From Paenibacillus antibioticophila (lineage in GTDB: Bacteria > Bacillota > Bacilli > Paenibacillales > Paenibacillaceae): DNA of 64,000 nt. The notes below the pieces were generated by a model, which saw only the letters and a program-made list of their open reading frames with translations, made no database searches and had not been told where the DNA came from. The stretch is taken from NCBI RefSeq assembly GCF_000455265.1, contig NZ_HG005139.1, forward strand, positions 181,470-245,469, given 5' to 3'. Below, piece after piece: positions 16,399 to 25,441 of this stretch (the first letter of the stretch is position 1; each line of letters begins with the position of its first letter). Made by a program: the position numbers and the translations under genes.

Positions 16399-17499
16399 GT
16401 GAGAAACAGATGGATGTTAACTGCAGTATTTGCATTAGGGGTTGGCCTTCTTGCAGGATGCGGTGCTAACGGAAACACGGCAAATAACGGAGCGGCAGCA
16501 GATAACACGACTCCTGCCCCTCAGACGAATACGGCGCAAGAAGCAACGCCTTCTGCAACAGAGATCAAGGAGCTTAAGGTCAGCTTTGTTCCATCCAAGG
16601 ACCCTGACCAAATCATTACGGCAACAGACCCATTGAAGGATTTGTTGAAAGAGCAACTGGCTACTGAAGGCTATAACGTGGAAACAGTTACGATCGATGT
16701 AGGTACGACTTATGAGGCGGTTGGTGAGGCGCTGACAGCAGGGACGACGGACATCGGGTTCATCCCGGGCGGAACATACGCCCTGTACGATGACGGTGCG
16801 GATGTGATTCTGACTGCTACCCGTGCAGGTCTGTCCAACGATTCCGACAATCCGAAGGACTGGAACGACAATAAGCCGACAGCACCTACAGACAAACAAG
16901 CAACCTACTACCGTTCAATTGCCATCGCAGGCCCAACGGATAAGGGCAAAGAGCTGGCGGCAAAGGTGAATGCAGGCGAATCCTTGACTTGGGAAGACCT
17001 GGACAGCGCGAACTGGGCAGTCATGTCCACTTCTTCTTCCGCGGGTTACATTTACCCGACACTGTGGCTTCAAAAGAACTACGACAAGAGCATCACAGAT
17101 CTGAAGCATGTAGTGACTTCGGACTCTTACGGAAGCTCGTTCGCCCGTCTGGCGGCCGGTCAAGTGGATATCATTGTGGCTTTTGCTGATGCAAGAAGAG
17201 ATTATGAAGAAAAATGGACAACCGAGTTCAGCCGTTCCGCTTCGATCTGGGATGAGACGAATGTGATCGGTGTTACGGAAGGAATCTATAACGATACGAT
17301 CAGCGTAAGCAAAAACTCTTCGCTGATGGATGATCAATTCAAGTCTGCCCTGCAAAAGGCCTTCATTGCCATTGCTCAGACAGACAAAGGAAAAGAAGTG
17401 ATCGCCGTGTACAGTCATGAAGGCTACCAGGAAGCAAAGTCCTCGGATTACGACAACGAGCGCAAGGCTCAAGAGCTGATCAAGAGCCAAAAGCAGTAA
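16399..17499 (+). CDS. phnD: Phosphonate/phosphite-type ABC solute-binding lipoprotein (PhnD family)
   Basis: About 366 residues. The signal peptide ends in the lipobox LLAGC, followed by an Asn/Ala/Thr-rich linker and a PhnD-type fold: LKVSFVPSKDPDQI, TTDIGFIPGGTYAL, SSAGYIYPTLWL, DSYGSSFARLAAGQVDIIVAFADARRDYEEKW. It binds an oxyanion (phosphonate, phosphite or hypophosphite) outside the membrane. GTG 16399 is preferred over TTG 16393, as TGGGGGT lies about 10 bases upstream. phnC and two phnE genes follow. No C-P lyase or phosphite dehydrogenase genes are here, so the ligand stays open. Confidence 0.9.
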   Translation: MRNRWMLTAVFALGVGLLAGCGANGNTANNGAAADNTTPAPQTNTAQEATPSATEIKELKVSFVPSKDPDQIITATDPLKDLLKEQLATEGYNVETVTIDVGTTYEAVGEALTAGTTDIGFIPGGTYALYDDGADVILTATRAGLSNDSDNPKDWNDNKPTAPTDKQATYYRSIAIAGPTDKGKELAAKVNAGESLTWEDLDSANWAVMSTSSSAGYIYPTLWLQKNYDKSITDLKHVVTSDSYGSSFARLAAGQVDIIVAFADARRDYEEKWTTEFSRSASIWDETNVIGVTEGIYNDTISVSKNSSLMDDQFKSALQKAFIAIAQTDKGKEVIAVYSHEGYQEAKSSDYDNERKAQELIKSQKQ

Positions 17500-17541
17500 T
17501 CCAGGATCAAGGCGAGAAAGTCAAAGGGAAGCTTTGGAATG

Positions 17542-17580
17542 AAATGAGTGCATCATGGCAACGTGATGCCCTCATTTTTT
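17542..17580 (+). terminator. Intra-operon terminator/attenuator between phnD and phnC
   Basis: AAATGAG-GCATCA pairs with TGATGC-CTCATTT, followed by T residues to 17580. It lies 43 bases after phnD and 39 before phnC. It would let most transcripts stop after the binding-protein gene, giving more PhnD than transporter core. Confidence 0.75.
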
Positions 17581-17618
17581 CACGTTTTTACGCAGACTAA
17601 AGGATCGGAGCTTATGCC

Positions 17619-18404
17619 ATGATTGAATTCAAACAGGTGGAGAAGAAATACGCAAACGGAACAACAGCCTTGAAAAATATAAATCTGTCCATCGAGCAGG
17701 GCGAATTCGTCGCCATCATCGGTCTCTCCGGAGCGGGGAAATCCACACTGATTCGTTGCATTAATCGAATGCATGAGATTACCGGAGGCCGGCTCCATGT
17801 GGATGGCGTGGATGTAGGGAAGCTGAAGGGCAGCCAGGTTCGCCGGTTCCGCCGGAGAATCGGCATGATTTTTCAATCCTTCAATCTGGTGACGAGAACT
17901 TCCGTGATCAAGAATGTGCTGGTTTCCTTTGTCCCTGATCTGCCGCTATGGCGCAAGCTGACCGGAATCTTCACGAAGGATCACAAGATCAAGGCACTGG
18001 AGGCATTAGATAAAGTAGGTATTCTCGATAAGGCCTATATTCGTGTGGATCAGCTGTCAGGCGGTCAGCAGCAGCGGGTGGCACTCGCGCGGACGCTTGC
18101 TCAGAATCCGGATATTATTCTGGCGGATGAGCCGATTGCTTCGCTTGATCCGGTGACGTCCAGAATGGTTATGGATGATTTCAAACGGATTAACCAGGAG
18201 ATGAATATCTCGGTCATTATGAATATTCACCATGTCGAGGTAGCACTGGAATATGCCGACCGCATTATTGGCATTCGTCAGGGCGAGGTTGTCTTTGACG
18301 GGGAGGCCTCCGGGGTCACTGTGGCAGTGCTTGGCGAAATTTACGGCGGTCGTTTTGAGGAGGAAATGTCGGTCCAAGCGGAGGCAGGGATTGCTTATGT
18401 ATGA
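17619..18404 (+). CDS. phnC: Phosphonate ABC transporter ATP-binding protein PhnC
   Basis: A 261-residue ATPase subunit with Walker A GLSGAGKST, Q-loop FQSFNLVTRTSVIKNVL, signature LSGGQQQR, Walker B IILADEPIASLD and a switch region MNIHHVEVALEYADRIIG, where two His sit in the H-loop. The PhnC family typically has VSRLSVLENVL-like text after the Q-loop, as here. ATG 17619 has GGAG about 9 bases upstream. It powers the PhnE pair; the first phnE overlaps its end by 8 bases. Confidence 0.93.
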   Translation: MIEFKQVEKKYANGTTALKNINLSIEQGEFVAIIGLSGAGKSTLIRCINRMHEITGGRLHVDGVDVGKLKGSQVRRFRRRIGMIFQSFNLVTRTSVIKNVLVSFVPDLPLWRKLTGIFTKDHKIKALEALDKVGILDKAYIRVDQLSGGQQQRVALARTLAQNPDIILADEPIASLDPVTSRMVMDDFKRINQEMNISVIMNIHHVEVALEYADRIIGIRQGEVVFDGEASGVTVAVLGEIYGGRFEEEMSVQAEAGIAYV

Positions 18405-19212
18405 CAAACTATTTCCGCCTAAAAAGGTTATTCTTCCGAACGGCAAAATCGTTCTGGAGAAACGCTCCCGCACGCCGCTGATTCTATTGCTCGTTATTGT
18501 GGCAGTTGCTCTGTCCGTGGAATTTACGAATTTTGATTTGAAAGTATTGTTTGTGCGAATAAGCAAGCTGTTCGGGATGATCGGCGAGATGTTCCCGCCG
18601 GATTGGGCGTACTTTCCTAAATTGTGGGGAGCGCTTGTAGACACGCTGCAGATGTCGCTTATCGGATCGATGATCGGCGCGCTGCTTGCACTGCCTATAG
18701 CGATTTTGGCTTCCTCCAATGTCGTTCCAAACCGGTTTGTGACCGCCTTCTTCAAGATTGTTCTAAGCCTGCTGCGTACCTTGCCAACCCTGGTTACAGC
18801 CTTGATTGCTACCTTCATCTTTGGCTTGGGACCAACCGCGGGCGTAGTAGCAATTCTGCTGTTTACGCTATCTTATGTGGGCAAGCTGCTGTATGAGCAG
18901 ATTGAAAATGTGGATATGGGTCCATTTGAAGCGATGGAATCCATCGGGATGACAAGAATTCAGGCATTCCGCTATGCCTTGTTTCCACAGGTGCTGCCAA
19001 GCTATTTGTCGAATTCGCTGTTCTGCTTTGAGGGGAATGTACGCTATGCGGCGATCCTGGGATACGTGGGTGCGGGCGGAGTTGGCCTGTTGATTAAAGA
19101 GGATTTGGGCTGGCGTGATTATCAGAATGTGGGGATGATCATTTTGGCACTGGTAATCACGGTCTATCTGATCGAGACGGTTAGTGAGCATTTCCGCAAA
19201 AAGCTGATTTGA
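18397..19212 (+). CDS. phnE: Phosphonate ABC transporter permease PhnE (first)
   Basis: About 271 residues with an N-terminal membrane helix (TPLILLLVIVAVALSVEF) and five more. The PhnE ATPase-docking loop reads GPFEAMESIGMTRIQAFRYALFPQVLPSYLS, followed by the family motif RYAAILGYVGAGGVGLLI. ATG 18397 overlaps phnC (shared ATGTATGA). The frame is open further upstream within phnC, but that part is a shadow. It forms the channel with the second PhnE. Confidence 0.92.
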   Translation: MYDKLFPPKKVILPNGKIVLEKRSRTPLILLLVIVAVALSVEFTNFDLKVLFVRISKLFGMIGEMFPPDWAYFPKLWGALVDTLQMSLIGSMIGALLALPIAILASSNVVPNRFVTAFFKIVLSLLRTLPTLVTALIATFIFGLGPTAGVVAILLFTLSYVGKLLYEQIENVDMGPFEAMESIGMTRIQAFRYALFPQVLPSYLSNSLFCFEGNVRYAAILGYVGAGGVGLLIKEDLGWRDYQNVGMIILALVITVYLIETVSEHFRKKLI

Positions 19213-19233
19213 TGAAAGAGAGGAGGTTCGTGA

Positions 19234-20040
19234 GTGACGACGATCGAGAAGCAACTTCAGGCTCACCCGCGTAATATGCGGTATGTGCTGACGCTTACGG
19301 TGATTATTATTACGCTGTTTGCCTGGTCGCTTGCTGCTGTTAATTTGAAGGATATTAATCAGAGCGGTCTGAACATCGCTCAGAATATTATAACCGGAAT
19401 TCTGAATCCCGACTTGAACTTGCTCTTGAGCGTCTCAAAACAAAGTGTACTGTATTTGCTGGTGGAGACGATAGCAATTGCATTCTTGGGCACGATTGTA
19501 GGGGCGGTCTTATCCGTTCCGCTTGCCTTTCTGGCTGCTTCAAATATTGTACCCAAGCCGGTGGCTTGGCTTACCCGCCTGCTGCTGATCTTCATCCGGA
19601 CGATTCCGGCTCTCGTGTATGGCTTGATGTTTATCCGTGTCTCCGGTCCGGGGCCTTTCTCGGGCGTGATGACGATAGGGATCACGTCGGTTGGAATGCT
19701 ATCCAAGCTGTATGTGGACGCGATCGAGGAGTTGGATACCAAGGTGCTCGAATCCATGACCTCGATTGGCTGCACGACCTTTGAAAAGGTACGCTACGGT
19801 ATCTTGCCGCAATTGATGTCGTTGTTCCTCTCGGTAACGATTTACCGGTTCGATATGAATATGCGCGAAGCATCCATCCTGGGCCTGGTTGGCGCAGGGG
19901 GGATCGGTGCGCCGCTGATCTTTGCCATGAACGGGTATAAGTGGAATCAGGTCGGGGCGATTCTGATCGGATTGGTTATTCTGATTCTGATCATCGAGTG
20001 GGTGTCCAACAAGCTTCGGACCAAGCTGGTAAAAGGGTGA
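19234..20040 (+). CDS. phnE: Phosphonate ABC transporter permease PhnE (second)
   Basis: A 268-residue paralogue of the first PhnE. The docking loop is KVLESMTSIGCTTFEKVRYGILPQLMSLFLS and the C-terminal motif MREASILGLVGAGGIGAPLIF. GTG 19234 has AGGAGG 7 bases upstream. Two phnE genes in tandem predict a heterodimeric channel, as in several Firmicute phosphite/phosphonate systems. A strong terminator follows the stop directly. Confidence 0.92.
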   Translation: MTTIEKQLQAHPRNMRYVLTLTVIIITLFAWSLAAVNLKDINQSGLNIAQNIITGILNPDLNLLLSVSKQSVLYLLVETIAIAFLGTIVGAVLSVPLAFLAASNIVPKPVAWLTRLLLIFIRTIPALVYGLMFIRVSGPGPFSGVMTIGITSVGMLSKLYVDAIEELDTKVLESMTSIGCTTFEKVRYGILPQLMSLFLSVTIYRFDMNMREASILGLVGAGGIGAPLIFAMNGYKWNQVGAILIGLVILILIIEWVSNKLRTKLVKG

Positions 20041-20042
20041 AA

Positions 20043-20083
20043 AAAGGGCGGTGTCAGAAAATTTTATTCTGGCGCCGCCCTTT
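20043..20083. terminator. Bidirectional terminator
   Basis: AAAGGGCGGTGTCAGAA (20043-20059) pairs with TTCTGGCGCCGCCCTTT (20067-20083), with one mismatch and one G-U pair. T-runs can be read on both strands. It separates the phn operon from the convergent nucleotidase gene. Confidence 0.88.
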
Positions 20084-20101
20084 CATATGGATTAGATGAA
20101 C

Positions 20102-21691
20102 TTAGTAGACAACCTCCCAATTGTGATTACAAGTCGCCTGGATCACGCCCGCCCGGGAAATGTAATCCGCGAGAATCTCGGTCATATCGGTAGGAATTTC
20201 ACGAATGACAGGTGCTTCTTTCAGCATGTCGAAATTGCCGCCACCGCCAGCCCGGTAGCTGTTCATGACGACATCGAAGCTTGCCTCCGGATTAAGAGGT
20301 GCTCCGTGGCGCTCCAGTCTGACCACCCGGTGTCCGACGGGCTTTGAGATGTCGAGCGTATAGTCGATGCCTTCCCACATATCATAATTGAAATGCTGCG
20401 GCTTTGGCTCCAGGTAAGACGGCGCAATGCATAGTCCGTCACCGGTCTCATTCACCTCAAAGTATCGGGCCGTCTGCTCCAGCATGTCCCGGATGTCGCT
20501 GCCTCGCATACGGACAACCTTTAACGTATTTGGATAAATGTAGTTGGACACTACATCGCGCATAGTAATTAATTCTCCAAAGCCTCTGGCTTCATTGGTA
20601 AAGATGGCAGCCAGAGAGAGCTCGGCCCCGGTCACCTCCATTTGAATCCAATTTATCATTTCCGTAAAGGCATGATCTGCCTGACGGGCTGTAAACGGAT
20701 CGGGAATGGAGAGATCTCCCTCGGTGCGGCCTATGGGTTGATCAAGCCAATGCTGCGTTTGCCGTTCATCCTCAGCAAATAGAGACAGAAAATCCTCATC
20801 GGCCTGATCCGCTTCATCTACAAGAAGCAAAGAGGAGGATTTGCTCGATAGCCGCCATCCCCCTTCTGGAGTCGCCTGAAATTCCAGCTCTACCTTTGCG
20901 ATCGCTTGTCCGGCACTGCCAGGCTGCGTAATGACTACCCCGTTAATCTCCCCGTCTAACAGGCGGTGTTGGTGGCCGGTGAGCAGGATGTCGACACCCT
21001 CGATCGTTTCACATATCGCATAGCCTTGATTTTCGCCGGTTAAGGGCTCGGTTGCTTCACCAGTTATGGGATCGCGTTCGAAGCCCCCGTGATAGCTCAA
21101 AATCACCGCATCCGGTTGCTCAGTGTAACGAATCTTGTCTACCCAGTACTTAGCAGCATCAAGCACATCAATAAAGGACAAGCCTCCGATGTGATTTGGT
21201 TCCTCCCAATTTGGAATGAAATGAGTGGTAAGCCCCAGCAGGGCGATGCGGACGCCTTGCGGCAGCTCGAAGATCCGATATGGCTTGCCGAATGCAGGCT
21301 TGCCATCAGCCTTGTTTACGATGTTAGCAGATAGCCAGGGGCAATCGGAATCGCTGATCGCCTGTCGAAGCAGGTCCTGTCCGTAATTGAACTCGTGATT
21401 CCCAAGCACGGCTGCATCATATCCAAGCGCATTCAGCGCTCTGGCTGCAGGGTGCAGACCTTGGCGGTTGAACTTGGCATAGTGATACATCAGCGGCGTT
21501 CCTTGGAGCAAGTCTCCGTTATCGATCAGGAGCATATTTGTGCTCCGGCTTCTCTCTTTCTGAATCAGGCGCGACAGCTTGGCAAGGCCAAGCGGTTTAT
21601 CACCAGGGCCGCGGTAATCGGTCGGATACAGGTGGCCGTGAATATCACTCGTATGCAGAATCGTCAGATTTATAGAATTTATAGATGCCAT
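20102..21691 (-). CDS. 5'-nucleotidase/2',3'-cyclic phosphodiesterase family metallophosphatase
   Basis: A 529-residue calcineurin-like phosphoesterase without signal peptide, so probably cytoplasmic (YunD-like rather than UshA-like). Metal motifs in order: LHTSDIHGHL, LIDNGDLLQG, VLGNHEFNYG, LSYHGGFE and LTGHQHRL. The C-terminal 5'-nucleotidase domain (about 330-520) has YIYPNTLKVVRMRGSDIRDMLE and NSYRAGGGGNFDML. ATG 21691 has GGAGG 9 bases upstream. It likely removes phosphate from nucleotides or cyclic nucleotides. It converges on the phn operon, a pairing that suggests a shared link to phosphorus supply (inference). Confidence 0.87.
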   Translation of the reverse strand: MASINSINLTILHTSDIHGHLYPTDYRGPGDKPLGLAKLSRLIQKERSRSTNMLLIDNGDLLQGTPLMYHYAKFNRQGLHPAARALNALGYDAAVLGNHEFNYGQDLLRQAISDSDCPWLSANIVNKADGKPAFGKPYRIFELPQGVRIALLGLTTHFIPNWEEPNHIGGLSFIDVLDAAKYWVDKIRYTEQPDAVILSYHGGFERDPITGEATEPLTGENQGYAICETIEGVDILLTGHQHRLLDGEINGVVITQPGSAGQAIAKVELEFQATPEGGWRLSSKSSSLLLVDEADQADEDFLSLFAEDERQTQHWLDQPIGRTEGDLSIPDPFTARQADHAFTEMINWIQMEVTGAELSLAAIFTNEARGFGELITMRDVVSNYIYPNTLKVVRMRGSDIRDMLEQTARYFEVNETGDGLCIAPSYLEPKPQHFNYDMWEGIDYTLDISKPVGHRVVRLERHGAPLNPEASFDVVMNSYRAGGGGNFDMLKEAPVIREIPTDMTEILADYISRAGVIQATCNHNWEVVY

Positions 21692-21917
21692 CAATGGCTG
21701 CCTCCCATGCCGATCAGATAAATGTGGAACTTGAATGGAATACAGCTATTATAAACAACTACATCAGCGGCATGGTAAACGCAGTGTTATTTTTGTTAGG
21801 ATGCCGATGGGAAGAAAAATATATTTCTTTAAATTTTACATAACCTTACTTTTTAGCTAATAATCGCATGCCAAAATAAGGGTGTTAAACTACTCTTAAT
21901 CTCATGGGAGGGAAATT

Positions 21918-24900
21918 ATGAGCAGAAAGCTGGTTAGGCTTGGAAAGAAAATCGGGAAGAAGTGGCTGCGGATCGGACTTGCTGTATCCTTGGCATTTAC
22001 GATTCAGTTGGAGCTGGGCGCGATTCTCGCACCTGTGCATGCCGAGGGTCCGAACGATCCCGCACCCTACATTGCTGCCAAAGTGGTAAATGAGAATGCC
22101 GGCAAGAAAATTCTTTTTGACAACACTCATGCCCAGACCGCAGGTGCCGCAGACTGGGTGATCGACGGCGGGTTTTCCGATTTTGGACAAGCACTGGCGG
22201 CCGACGGATTTGATGTCGCCGAGCTGCGCAAGTCAACACCGATTACCTACAGCGATCTAAGCGGCTATTCTGTATTTGTTATCGCGGAGCCAAACATTCC
22301 CTTCAAGCAGAGCGAACAGGTTGCGATGGAGCAATATGTACAAAACGGCGGAAGTATTTTCTTCATCGGTGATCACTATAATGCCGACCGTAACAAGAAC
22401 CGCTGGGACGGCTCTGAAGCTTTCAACGGGTATCGCAGAGGGGCTTGGGAGGATCCGACTAAGGGCATGAGCACGGAAGAGCGAAACTCGGAGGCCATGC
22501 AAGGTGTCGTCAGCTCGGATTGGCTCGCAGACAATTTCGGAGTTCGATTCCGGTATAACGCATTGGGCGACATCACGGCTAATCATATTGTAGAGCCCGA
22601 TCAAGCGTTCGGAATCACCGAGGGAGTTGACGGAGTTGCGATGCACGCCGGTTCTACGCTAGCGATTACCGATCCGACCAAGGCCAAGGGCATTGTGTAT
22701 CTCCCACAGACGAATGAGGCATGGGGAAATGCGGTCGATCAGGGCGTATATAACGGCGGCGGCATGGATGAGGGACCTTATGTTGCCGTAGCCAAGGTTG
22801 GATTGGGTAAAGCGGCCTTCATCGGTGATTCCTCGCCGGTAGAAGATGCAACGCCAAAATATTTGCGTGAAGAGACAGGAGCTAAAAAGACGACCTATGA
22901 TGGCTTCAAGGAGCAGGATGATGCCATTTTGTTAGTCAATTTGATGAATTGGCTGGCAGACCAGGAGAGCTATACAAGTCTGGCACAAGTCGATGAGCTT
23001 CAATTGGACGAGGCGACAGAGCTGCATTCCTTCGAAGCGCCTGAGGCTTCAACGGAGCCCCAGCCTGAACCATGGTCTGCACCGGCCGCCGGCTATAAAT
23101 GGTGGGACAGCTCGACCTTCAAGCCGGGCTCCTATGGTGGTGCTGGAGTGAATGCTTCGCCAGTCTACAGCTTTGTCCGCCAATCTGTACTTCCCAATGC
23201 AGCAGAGTTCCAGATTCGCGTTCTCATCGAGAACCTGCCTGCCAATTCAACGGTGACCGGCTTTAGTGCAGGGATTTACCTGACGGGAGGAACCCAGGTG
23301 GCCATGACGCAAAAAGCGGACGGAACCTGGCCAACCGCTTATGGATACGGGGACACCTTCAGCCTGACTGCTGATAGTCAAGGACGGGCTTATAAGGATT
23401 TAACGATGCGCATCAAACCGGGCACCTCTGGGGCGGCCAATCTTCGCTTGCGGCAGAATGGCAATAATCTGTTGACCCAATCCGTGACGCTGGATAATGT
23501 GCCTGCCGAACCGTTGCCGGATGGAGGCAGCTCGCTTCCGGAATTGATTACGATTGCGGAAGGAAGAAGCAAGCCGGAAGGAAGTCTGATCACGGTTCAA
23601 GGTACTGTAACGACTGAGCCGGGTATCTATGGAGGACAAACCTTCTATCTGCAGGACGCTACCGGCGGAGTCTATGTGTATCAGAGCAGTACGGGATTTC
23701 ATCAAGGAGATGTGGTCAAGCTTACGGCCTCAACAGCCCTCTATAACACTGAACTCGAATTAACGAGCCCGGTCTTGATCGAAAAGACCGGGACGGCAGA
23801 TCTGCCGGAGGCAGTCGCGGTCGATACCGTAAATGCTGCCAATCAAGGCCAACTGATCGCACTCCACCAGGTGGAGATCACCAATATCATTACGGCATCT
23901 CCATCGGGTTCCTTTGAATTTGATGCGATCAGCGCGAATGGAGTCAGCAACCATGTTCGCGTGGATGCCAGAACGGGTCTGGCACTCGCAGACTTCCCCT
24001 ATGAAGAGGGACAGATTGTCAATCTTCAAGGTGTATCTTCGATCTTTAGAGACGTATATCAATTGAAGGTGCGGGGGATAAACGATATTTCGCTTGCGCA
24101 GGCCCATGTCCCCCCGGCAACCACTGCCGTTCTATCAGAACAGCCGAATTCGAACGGTTGGTTTAACCGGAATGTGGCCCTTACTCTGACGGCTGCGGGT
24201 TCGGAGCCGGTATCGACAACCTATCGGTTGAATGAGGGAGCTGAGTCCGTATACTCGGGTCCTGTGGATATCGGCAGGGAAGGGATCAACGTCATTCAAT
24301 ATTACTCTTCTGCAGGCGGTGTGGTTGAAGAGGCGAAGACGATAGAAATCAAGCTGGATAAGACAGCGCCCGCCGTAACGCTGACGCAATCGGGGAACCG
24401 AATCGGAGACGTATGGGAGCAGGATATCCTGAAGTTTGAGCTTCGCAGCACGGACGAGCTCTCCGGGGTCATTGCCCGCGAGCTTCTCCTCAACGGCCAG
24501 CCAATTGAAGAGGGTCAGACGATCAGCGCCAAGGAGCTGGGAGCAGGAGAGCAGGTCATTGAATACCGCGTAGAGGACGCCGCAGGCAACGTGGCCTCGG
24601 ACCGGGCCGTATTCCAGGTGAAGCAGCCGCATGCCGCCGCTGCCCCGGGCAAACCTGTACTGTCAGATAATAATGGTTATGATACCGGCCTCCGAGACGG
24701 GGATTATAAGGTGACCATGAATTTGTGGTGGGGAAATAACGGGTCGGAATTCAAATTGTATGAAGACGGCGTCTTGATTCAGACCGTCCCATTGACGGAG
24801 GCTTCCCCCTCGATGCAGACGGCTTCTGTCGATATTACGGGAAAGGCAAACGGCGTATATACGTATGTCGGCGAATTGGTCAATGCCTGGGGCGCATCGC

Positions 24901-25244
24901 AGTCGGAGCCCCTTCGCGTAATGGTGACGGATGCTTCACCGGGCAAGCCGGTATTGTCGCATGACAATTGGGACGGAGATGGCAGCTACCAGCTTAGCGC
25001 GAGTCTGTGGTGGGGGACGAATGCCACCGAGTACCGTCTCTATGAGAACGGCGTATTGATCGACACCCAGGCTTTGACCAGCGCTTCGCCGGGTATGCAG
25101 CGCGCTGTCACTGAGATCCATGACCGGGCGCCGGGCACTTATGAATATTATGCTGAATGGATTAATGCCGCAGGCGTAACCCTTAGCGACCGTATTCAGG
25201 TTCGTGTAGGAGCAGGGGGCTTCCTGCCGCAGCACGCCGCTTAA
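21918..25244 (+). CDS. Large secreted multidomain protein (amidotransferase-like, OB-fold, ChiN-like)
   Basis: 1108 residues with a signal peptide ending about VHA-EGP (residue 43). Domains, read by eye: residues 45-350 resemble a class I glutamine-amidotransferase-like fold (KILFDNTHAQT, GYSVFVIAEPN, GGSIFFIGDHYNADRN); 375-530 are beta-rich (PAAGYKWWDSSTFKPGSYG); 535-720 are an OB-fold region (GSLITVQGTVTTEPG, TFYLQDATGGVYVYQ) as in YhcR-type secreted nucleases; 725-905 look Ig-like; and the end has two ChiA-N-like repeats (GKPVLS..., LWWG.N..E..LYE.GVLI). It may act on or bind extracellular polymer. No catalytic set could be assigned. ATG 21918 has GGGAGGG upstream. Confidence 0.75.
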   Translation: MSRKLVRLGKKIGKKWLRIGLAVSLAFTIQLELGAILAPVHAEGPNDPAPYIAAKVVNENAGKKILFDNTHAQTAGAADWVIDGGFSDFGQALAADGFDVAELRKSTPITYSDLSGYSVFVIAEPNIPFKQSEQVAMEQYVQNGGSIFFIGDHYNADRNKNRWDGSEAFNGYRRGAWEDPTKGMSTEERNSEAMQGVVSSDWLADNFGVRFRYNALGDITANHIVEPDQAFGITEGVDGVAMHAGSTLAITDPTKAKGIVYLPQTNEAWGNAVDQGVYNGGGMDEGPYVAVAKVGLGKAAFIGDSSPVEDATPKYLREETGAKKTTYDGFKEQDDAILLVNLMNWLADQESYTSLAQVDELQLDEATELHSFEAPEASTEPQPEPWSAPAAGYKWWDSSTFKPGSYGGAGVNASPVYSFVRQSVLPNAAEFQIRVLIENLPANSTVTGFSAGIYLTGGTQVAMTQKADGTWPTAYGYGDTFSLTADSQGRAYKDLTMRIKPGTSGAANLRLRQNGNNLLTQSVTLDNVPAEPLPDGGSSLPELITIAEGRSKPEGSLITVQGTVTTEPGIYGGQTFYLQDATGGVYVYQSSTGFHQGDVVKLTASTALYNTELELTSPVLIEKTGTADLPEAVAVDTVNAANQGQLIALHQVEITNIITASPSGSFEFDAISANGVSNHVRVDARTGLALADFPYEEGQIVNLQGVSSIFRDVYQLKVRGINDISLAQAHVPPATTAVLSEQPNSNGWFNRNVALTLTAAGSEPVSTTYRLNEGAESVYSGPVDIGREGINVIQYYSSAGGVVEEAKTIEIKLDKTAPAVTLTQSGNRIGDVWEQDILKFELRSTDELSGVIARELLLNGQPIEEGQTISAKELGAGEQVIEYRVEDAAGNVASDRAVFQVKQPHAAAAPGKPVLSDNNGYDTGLRDGDYKVTMNLWWGNNGSEFKLYEDGVLIQTVPLTEASPSMQTASVDITGKANGVYTYVGELVNAWGASQSEPLRVMVTDASPGKPVLSHDNWDGDGSYQLSASLWWGTNATEYRLYENGVLIDTQALTSASPGMQRAVTEIHDRAPGTYEYYAEWINAAGVTLSDRIQVRVGAGGFLPQHAA

Positions 25245-25268
25245 GCAAATTTAACACATGACTTGTGA

Positions 25269-25317
25269 ATGGCCGATCGGACCGGGACAACCCGGAGCCG
25301 GTTGGCCTTTCTTTTTT
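25269..25317 (+). terminator. Rho-independent terminator
   Basis: GGCCGATCGG-CCGGG and CCCGG-CCGGTTGGCC pair around an ACAA loop, and TTTCTTTTTT follows at 25308-25317. It lies 25 bases after the large secreted protein's stop. Confidence 0.88.
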
Positions 25318-25441
25318 GGTTCTCCACATTTGGTTCTCCATAAGAACAAACTTAAGAAAAACTTTAGATTTACCATCCGTTCTTTTTAAAAAGTTCCTCT
25401 TATCCTTAAGGAAGAAGAAAAGGTATGGAGGAAGTACGCAT

